Of a DNA stretch of 18,224 bases, positions 14,107 through 18,224 are shown in pieces (the stretch's first letter is position 1; the number at the start of each line of letters is the position of its first letter). Location of the stretch: contig NZ_JOHS01000085.1 of assembly GCF_000725625.1 (NCBI RefSeq), positions 1 through 18,224 on the forward strand, read 5' to 3'. Source of the stretch: Streptomyces sp. NRRL F-6676. GTDB lineage: Bacteria > Actinomycetota > Actinomycetes > Streptomycetales > Streptomycetaceae. The position numbers were made by a program, and so were the translations under genes. The notes beneath the pieces were generated by a model, which was not told where the DNA came from, did not search any database, and was given only the letters and a program-made list of their open reading frames with translations.

Positions 14107-15558
14107 ATGTCCACCTCGGCTCCCGCCAAGGTCCCCGCCCCCGGGCAGCCGGGCGGCCGTTCCGCCACCGGCCCCCTCGACCGCTACTTCCGGATCTCCG
14201 AACGCGGCAGCACCCTGCCCCGTGAGATCCGCGGCGGCTTCGCCACCTTCTTCGCGATGGCGTACATCATCGTGCTGAACCCGATCATCCTGAGCGGCGC
14301 GAAGGACATGTACGGGCACCAGCTGGACTACGGCCAACTGGTCACCGCCACCGCCGTCACCGCCGCGTTCACCACGCTGCTCATGGGTGTCATCGGCAAC
14401 GTCCCGATCGCGCTGGCGGCCGGCCTCGGCGTCAACACGGTCGTCGCCCTCCAGCTCGCCCCCCGCATGTCCTGGCCGGACGCGATGGGCATGGTGGTGC
14501 TGGCCGGTTTCGTGGTGATGCTGCTGGTCGCCACGGGGCTGCGGGAACGCGTGATGAACGCCGTGCCGCTCGGGCTGCGCAAGGGCATCTCGATCGGCAT
14601 CGGCCTGTTCATCATGATCATCGGCCTGGTCGACTCCGGCTTCGTCAGCCGCATCCCGGACGTGGCGCAGACCACCGTCCCGCTCCAGCTCGGCGCGGAC
14701 GGGCACCTCAACGGCTGGCCGGTGCTGATCTTCGTCCTCGGCACGCTGCTCACCCTCGCGCTGATGGTGCGCAAGGTGCCCGGCGCGATCCTGATCTCGA
14801 TCGTCACGATGACGGTCCTCGCCCTGATCCTCAACGCCGCCGCCAAGATCCCCTCCTGGGGCCTGACCACCCCGAAGTGGCCCGGCAACCCCGTCGCCAC
14901 CCCAGACTTCGGGCTGCTCGGCAAGGTCAGCCTGTTCGGCGGCTTCGACAAGGTCGGCGTGCTGACCGGCATCCTGTTCGTCTTCACCGTGCTGCTGTCG
15001 TGCTTCTTCGACGCGATGGGCACGATCATGGGCATCGGCGACGAGGCCAAGCTGACCGACGCCGAGGGCCAGATGCCCGGCATCAACAAGGTCCTCTTCG
15101 TCGACGGCATCGCCGTCGCCGCGGGCGGCGCCAGCTCCTCCTCGGCCACCACCTGCTTCGTGGAGTCCACGGCGGGCGTCGGCGAGGGCGCGCGCACCGG
15201 CTTCGCCAACGTCGTCACCGGACTGCTGTTCGCGGCGGCGCTCTTCCTCACCCCCGTCGCCACGATGGTGCCGTCCCAGGCGGCCACGCCCGCACTGATC
15301 GCGGTGGGCTTCCTGATCCTGTCCCACTCGATCAAGGACATCGACTGGGCGGACTACACGATCGCCATCCCGGCCTTCGTGACGATGCTGATGATGCCGT
15401 TCACCTACTCCATCACCAACGGCATCGGGATGGGTTTCATCACCTTCGTGGTGCTGCGCCTGGCCGCGGGCCGGGGGCGCGAGGTGCCGGTGGCGCTGTA
15501 CGTCGTCGCGGCGGTGTTCGCCTTCTACTACCTGATGCCGGCGCTGGGCCTGACCTGA
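14107..15558 (+). CDS. AzgA/NCS2-type purine permease
   Basis: A 483-residue membrane transporter of the nucleobase-cation symporter family, AzgA/PbuG (COG2252) branch, which takes up adenine, guanine or hypoxanthine with protons. Landmarks: DRYFRISERGSTLPREIRGG (25-44), FFAMAYIIVLNPIIL (48-62), AAGLGVNTVVAL (104-115), LRKGISIGIGLFI (157-169), LSCFFDAMGTIMGIGDEAKL (297-316) and GASSSSATTCFVESTAGVGEGARTGF split around 341-366. These match the family well; which purine is preferred cannot be read from sequence. ATG at 14107 follows GAGG with 5 nt spacing. Its last 31 bp overlap the convergent ribbon-helix-helix gene. A short stem CGGGCG-GCT-CGCCCG (15563-15577) right after the stop could help termination while lying inside that other gene. 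Confidence 0.93.
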   Translation: MSTSAPAKVPAPGQPGGRSATGPLDRYFRISERGSTLPREIRGGFATFFAMAYIIVLNPIILSGAKDMYGHQLDYGQLVTATAVTAAFTTLLMGVIGNVPIALAAGLGVNTVVALQLAPRMSWPDAMGMVVLAGFVVMLLVATGLRERVMNAVPLGLRKGISIGIGLFIMIIGLVDSGFVSRIPDVAQTTVPLQLGADGHLNGWPVLIFVLGTLLTLALMVRKVPGAILISIVTMTVLALILNAAAKIPSWGLTTPKWPGNPVATPDFGLLGKVSLFGGFDKVGVLTGILFVFTVLLSCFFDAMGTIMGIGDEAKLTDAEGQMPGINKVLFVDGIAVAAGGASSSSATTCFVESTAGVGEGARTGFANVVTGLLFAAALFLTPVATMVPSQAATPALIAVGFLILSHSIKDIDWADYTIAIPAFVTMLMMPFTYSITNGIGMGFITFVVLRLAAGRGREVPVALYVVAAVFAFYYLMPALGLT

Positions 15559-15776
15559 TCGCCGGGCGGCTCGCCCGCCGGGTCCGGGGCGTCGTCGGCG
15601 TCCCCGTAGAACTCCTGCGTCCTCTCGACGGCGGCCTGGAACCGCTCGTCGAAGTCATCACGAATGAGCGTCCGGACGACATAGTCCTGGACGCTCATTC
15701 CTCTTTTCGCCGCCCGGTGCCGGAGCCGGTCGAGCAGCTCCCCGTCCATGCGCAGGCTGAGCACGCTGGTCCCCAT
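15528..15776 (-). CDS. Ribbon-helix-helix (CopG/Arc-like) small protein
   Basis: An 82-residue protein. TSVLSLRMDGELLDRLRHRA followed by AKRGMSVQDYVVRTLI has the beta-strand, helix, turn, helix pattern of ribbon-helix-helix DNA-binding domains, which bind as dimers through the strand. The remainder (DDFDERFQAAVERTQEFYG and a Pro/Asp/Gly tail) is acidic. No toxin-like gene is adjacent, so it is not an obvious antitoxin of a pair; it may be a stand-alone regulator. ATG at 15776 is preferred over GTG 15782; CACCCT lies 7 nt before the ATG and no Shine-Dalgarno is visible. The 3' end overlaps the permease gene by 31 bp on the opposite strand. Confidence 0.72.
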   Translation of the reverse strand: MGTSVLSLRMDGELLDRLRHRAAKRGMSVQDYVVRTLIRDDFDERFQAAVERTQEFYGDADDAPDPAGEPPGDQVRPSAGIR

Positions 15777-15830
15777 GGCCACGAGGGTGGCCGGATTCGT
15801 CGGGGTGGTGGAAGGTTTTTTGCTCCCATG

Positions 15831-15846
15831 TCACTCGTACGGGTGA
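15831..15846. promoter_or_regulatory. 16 bp near-palindrome upstream of ribbon-helix-helix gene
   Basis: TCACTCGTACGGGTGA is symmetric at 14 of 16 positions around the centre CGTACG. It lies 55 bp before the ribbon-helix-helix gene, in the gap shared with marR. It is a reasonable operator for the small DNA-binding protein or another regulator; unproven. Confidence 0.35.
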
Positions 15847-15991
15847 TTCGTCTCGTTCTGTTGTTTTGGCGCGGGGAGGGTGTGCGTGCGGGGGCGCCGG
15901 GCGCGGACGGGCGGGGCCTCGCGCCCGGAAGGGGCGGAGCGCGGTGCCGACAGTGGCCGGAGTCACCCTGTCGGACGTGTGCGACGGTGGT

Positions 15992-16021
15992 CTTTAGCGA
16001 AAGTAATGAGTTACGCTAAAG
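15992..16021 (+). promoter_or_regulatory. Probable MarR operator overlapping marR -10 box
   Basis: CTTTAGCG (15992-15999) and CGCTAAAG (16014-16021) are perfect 8 bp arms around a 14 bp A/T-rich centre, ending 3 bp before the marR ATG. TACGCT (16012-16017) inside the right arm sits 7 nt before the ATG and can serve as the -10 box of a leaderless mRNA. MarR proteins commonly bind such repeats over their own promoters, so autorepression is the natural inference. Confidence 0.6.
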
Positions 16022-16024
16022 AGC

Positions 16025-16462
16025 ATGCCTGACCTGACCCATGGCGACGATGCCGCCGCCGTGAACACCCTGCGCTCCTCCGTGATGCGCCTGTCGCGCC
16101 GACTCAAGCACCAACGGGTCGACGAGTCGCTGAGCCCCACCGAGATGTCGGTGCTCGGCACCCTCGCGAACTGCGGTTCGGCCACCCCCGGTGAGCTGGC
16201 CCGCAAGGAGCACGTCCAGCCGCCGTCGATGACCCGCATCGTCGCGCTGCTGGAGACCAAGGGCCTGGTGAGCCTGGAGCCGCACCCCGAGGACCGCCGG
16301 CAGAAGGTCGTCAGGCAGACCGAGCAGGCCACCGTCATGCTCGAGGAGAGCCGGCGCCGGCGGAACGCGTTCCTGGCCCGCCTGGTCGAGCAGCTCGACG
16401 AGGACGAGTGGGCGAGGCTCAGCGCCGTGGCGCCCGTCCTGGAGAAACTCGCCCACCTCTGA
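16025..16462 (+). CDS. MarR-family transcriptional regulator
   Basis: A 145-residue winged-helix regulator of normal MarR length. The N-terminal dimerisation helix (LRSSVMRLSRRLKHQRVD) is followed by LSPTEMSVLGTL, the recognition helix region TPGELARKEHVQPPSMTRIVALLETKGLV, the wing HPEDRRQKVV with the family's conserved DRR, and C-terminal dimer helices (ESRRRRNAFLARLVEQLDEDEWARLSAVAPVLEKL). Such proteins repress drug or stress genes and release on ligand binding. The palindrome at 15992-16021 is its likely own site. The MFS exporter gene begins 84 bp downstream on the same strand, a typical MarR-exporter pair. Ligand unknown; no redox-sensing cysteine pattern (one Cys in TLANCGSA). Confidence 0.93.
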   Translation: MPDLTHGDDAAAVNTLRSSVMRLSRRLKHQRVDESLSPTEMSVLGTLANCGSATPGELARKEHVQPPSMTRIVALLETKGLVSLEPHPEDRRQKVVRQTEQATVMLEESRRRRNAFLARLVEQLDEDEWARLSAVAPVLEKLAHL

Positions 16463-16546
16463 CCCCGTCCCCTTCCTCGCAGCAGCCCCTTCCCAGCCAC
16501 CAGCCACTCCCCGTTCCTGTCGTCACGCCCGAGGAGGCGAGCCCTT

Positions 16547-17923
16547 TTGAGTTCGGGACCCGGAGCAGACTCCGCCCCCGCACCAGCCACCCCCGACTCC
16601 ACCCCGCCCCCACCGCGCACCCCCGCCGAGCCCCGTAAGACGTCCATGTTCAGCTCGCTGCGGATCCGCAACTACCGCCTGTTCTTCATCGGCCAGGTCG
16701 TCTCCAACACCGGCACCTGGATGCAGCGCATCGCCCAGGACTGGCTGGTGCTGAGCCTCACCGGCTCCTCCACCGCCGTCGGCGTCACCTCGGCGCTCCA
16801 GTTCCTGCCGATGCTGCTGTTCGGCCTGTACGGCGGCGTCCTCGTCGACCGGCTGCCCAAGCGGCCCACGCTGCTGCTGACCCAGTCCGCGATGGGCCTG
16901 GCCGGCCTGGCCCTGGCCGTCCTCACGCTCTCCGGTCATGTCCAGGTGTGGCACGTGTACGTGGCCGCCTTCGCCGTCGGACTCGCCACGGTCCTGGACA
17001 ACCCGGCCCGGCAGACCTTCGTGCCGGAGATGGTCGGCCCCGGCCAGTTGCAGAACGCCATCAGCCTCAACTCGGCCAACTTCCAGTCCGCCCGGCTGGT
17101 CGGCCCGGCCGTCGCCGGTGTGCTGATCACCGGGGTCGGCACCGGCTGGGCGTTCCTGCTCAACGGCGTCTCCTTCCTCGCCCCGATCGCCGGACTGCTC
17201 CTCATGCGCTCCCGCGAGCTGCACGAGATCCGGCGCGCGCCGCGCGGCAAGGGCCAGCTCCGCGAGGGGCTGCGCTATGTCGCCGTACGGCCCGAGCTGG
17301 TCTGGCCCATCGTGCTGGTCGGCTTCATCGGCACCTTCGGCTTCAACTTCCCGGTCTGGCTCTCCGCCTACGCCGACGACGTCTTCCACGCGGGCGCCGG
17401 CGCGTACAGCCTCTTCAACACGTTGATGGCGGTCGGTTCGCTGATCGGCGCGCTGCTCGCGGCCCGGCGCGGTACGGCCCGGCTGCGGGTGCTGATCGCG
17501 GCGGCCCTCGGCTTCGGCGTGCTGGAGGTCGTGGCCGCCGTGGCGCCCGGGCTGTGGCTGTTCGCCCTCCTCATGGTGCCGATCGGCGTCTTCGGCATGA
17601 CGGTGAACGTCACCGCGAACACGTCCGTGCAGATGACGACGGATCCCGAGATGCGGGGCCGGGTGATGGCCCTGTTCATGATGGTCTTCATGGGCGGTAC
17701 GCCGCTGGGGGCGCCCCTGGTCGGCTGGGTCACCGACGCCTACGGCGCGCGCGTCGGCTTCGCGGCCGGCGGTGCCGTCTCGCTGGCGGCGGCGGCCGTG
17801 GTGGGCGCGATGCTGCTCCGGGTGGGCAACCAGCGGGTGCGGCTGACCTGGCGGGGCGGGCCGCGGGTGCGGCTGTGCCCGCGGGGCGCCGCGGTCCGGG
17901 AAGAGGTGGCGCTGTCGTCATGA
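16547..17923 (+). CDS. MFS exporter paired with MarR
   Basis: A 458-residue major facilitator protein. A Pro/Ala-rich cytoplasmic leader (1-33) is followed by SLRIRNYRLFFIGQ and SNTGTWMQRIAQDWLVL (about 53-69), the signature of the MFS_3/EntS-like group that includes siderophore and drug exporters. Motif A, GGVLVDRLPKRP, lies at 96-107, and DNPARQTFVPEMVG forms a central loop. About twelve helices can be counted. TTG at 16547 is supported by the strong GAGGAGG at 16531-16537; no better start exists nearby. It is co-directional with marR and its stop overlaps the thpR start as ATGA (17920-17923), so the three are probably co-transcribed and the last two translationally coupled. Substrate unknown. 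Confidence 0.92.
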   Translation: MSSGPGADSAPAPATPDSTPPPPRTPAEPRKTSMFSSLRIRNYRLFFIGQVVSNTGTWMQRIAQDWLVLSLTGSSTAVGVTSALQFLPMLLFGLYGGVLVDRLPKRPTLLLTQSAMGLAGLALAVLTLSGHVQVWHVYVAAFAVGLATVLDNPARQTFVPEMVGPGQLQNAISLNSANFQSARLVGPAVAGVLITGVGTGWAFLLNGVSFLAPIAGLLLMRSRELHEIRRAPRGKGQLREGLRYVAVRPELVWPIVLVGFIGTFGFNFPVWLSAYADDVFHAGAGAYSLFNTLMAVGSLIGALLAARRGTARLRVLIAAALGFGVLEVVAAVAPGLWLFALLMVPIGVFGMTVNVTANTSVQMTTDPEMRGRVMALFMMVFMGGTPLGAPLVGWVTDAYGARVGFAAGGAVSLAAAAVVGAMLLRVGNQRVRLTWRGGPRVRLCPRGAAVREEVALSS

Positions 17924-18224
17924 GACTGTTCGCCGCGGTGCTGCCGCCGGAGGAGGCGGTCGAGGAACTGGCCGCGCGGGCGGCGGGGTTGCGGGGGCTG
18001 CCCGGGGCGGAGGCGCTGCGCTGGACCGAGCGGGCCGGGTGGCACTTCACGCTGGCGTTCTACGGGGAGGTCGGCGAGGGGGCCGTGCCGGAGCTGTCCG
18101 GCCGGCTGGCCCGGGCGGCCGGGCGGACCGCGCCGTTCCGGCTCGCCCTGCGGGGGGCCGGGCGCTTCGGTGACCGGGTGTTGTGGGTGGGGTTCTCGGG
18201 GGACGCGGGGGCGCTGCGGGTGTT
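17920..18224 (+). CDS. thpR: RNA 2',3'-cyclic phosphodiesterase, N-terminal part
   Basis: The gene runs off the window; 101 complete codons are visible. It begins MRLFAAVLPPEEAVEEL and shows the first catalytic motif of the 2H phosphoesterase family, HFTLAFYGEV (His42-x-Thr44-Leu45). The region LRGAGRFGDRVLWVGF matches the part between the two motifs in ThpR/LigT proteins; the second HxT motif should lie past the edge. The family hydrolyses 2',3'-cyclic phosphate RNA ends or ligates tRNA halves in vitro; its physiological role is unclear. Its ATG overlaps the MFS stop by four bases, indicating coupling with the exporter, probably through genome compaction and not shared function. Confidence 0.88.
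   Translation, partial: MRLFAAVLPPEEAVEELAARAAGLRGLPGAEALRWTERAGWHFTLAFYGEVGEGAVPELSGRLARAAGRTAPFRLALRGAGRFGDRVLWVGFSGDAGALRV

Noticed and set aside
15528..15776. Antitoxin of a toxin-antitoxin pair
   Set aside because: No small toxin-like gene overlaps or follows it; the neighbours are a permease and a divergent MarR gene.

Overview
The window is GC-rich (roughly 70% or more), densely coding actinobacterial chromosome, almost certainly from a Streptomyces. The support is codon use with G/C at nearly every third position, GTG/TTG starts, futalosine-pathway menaquinone genes, Streptomyces-type uncharacterised families (DUF2771, DUF3027, DUF2530), and palindromes of the GCGCCCC-loop-GGGGCGC type seen between Streptomyces genes. 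As I recall, mqnD and mqnB are SCO4326 and SCO4327 in S. coelicolor, so this looks like core chromosome and not a mobile island. I see no transposase, integrase, tRNA, rRNA or CRISPR array.

Layout. Positions 1-523 are non-coding: a G-rich stretch, then an alternating tandem array of 63-65 bp units. A small membrane protein (545-805, minus) and a cold-shock-domain protein (979-1362, plus) diverge from a promoter region holding inverted repeats. Positions 1386-5050 (minus) form a tightly overlapping block read as MFS transporter, DUF2771 lipoprotein, futalosine hydrolase MqnB and 1,4-dihydroxy-6-naphthoate synthase MqnD. A 457 bp hairpin-rich gap follows, then a DUF3027 protein (5508-6431), a gap with three strong palindromes, and a 1045-residue GHKL/sacsin-like ATPase (6679-9816). 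Next come a secreted beta-rich protein (10020-10949, plus) whose 3' end overlaps a convergent CtpE-like P-type ATPase (10915-13404, minus), and a DUF2530 membrane protein (13538-13813, minus). The right end carries an AzgA-type purine permease (14107-15558, plus), an overlapping convergent ribbon-helix-helix protein (15528-15776, minus), a MarR regulator (16025-16462), an MFS exporter (16547-17923) and the start of thpR (17920 to the window edge).

How the genes work together. MqnB and MqnD perform two non-adjacent steps of futalosine-dependent menaquinone synthesis. Their co-translation with an MFS transporter and a lipoprotein is the clearest functional association here. MqnB releases hypoxanthine, and a hypoxanthine/guanine-type permease lies about 11 kb away, but no direct link is shown. 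MarR, MFS and thpR form a second co-directional unit, with a palindrome over the marR start that looks autoregulatory.

Nothing here is a convincing new multi-gene system such as a defence or biosynthetic island. The most interesting signals are non-coding: the alternating array and its relation to palindromes elsewhere in the window, the structured leader of the cold-shock gene, and several genes with a -10-like hexamer exactly 6-7 nt before a start that lacks a Shine-Dalgarno sequence, suggesting leaderless mRNAs.
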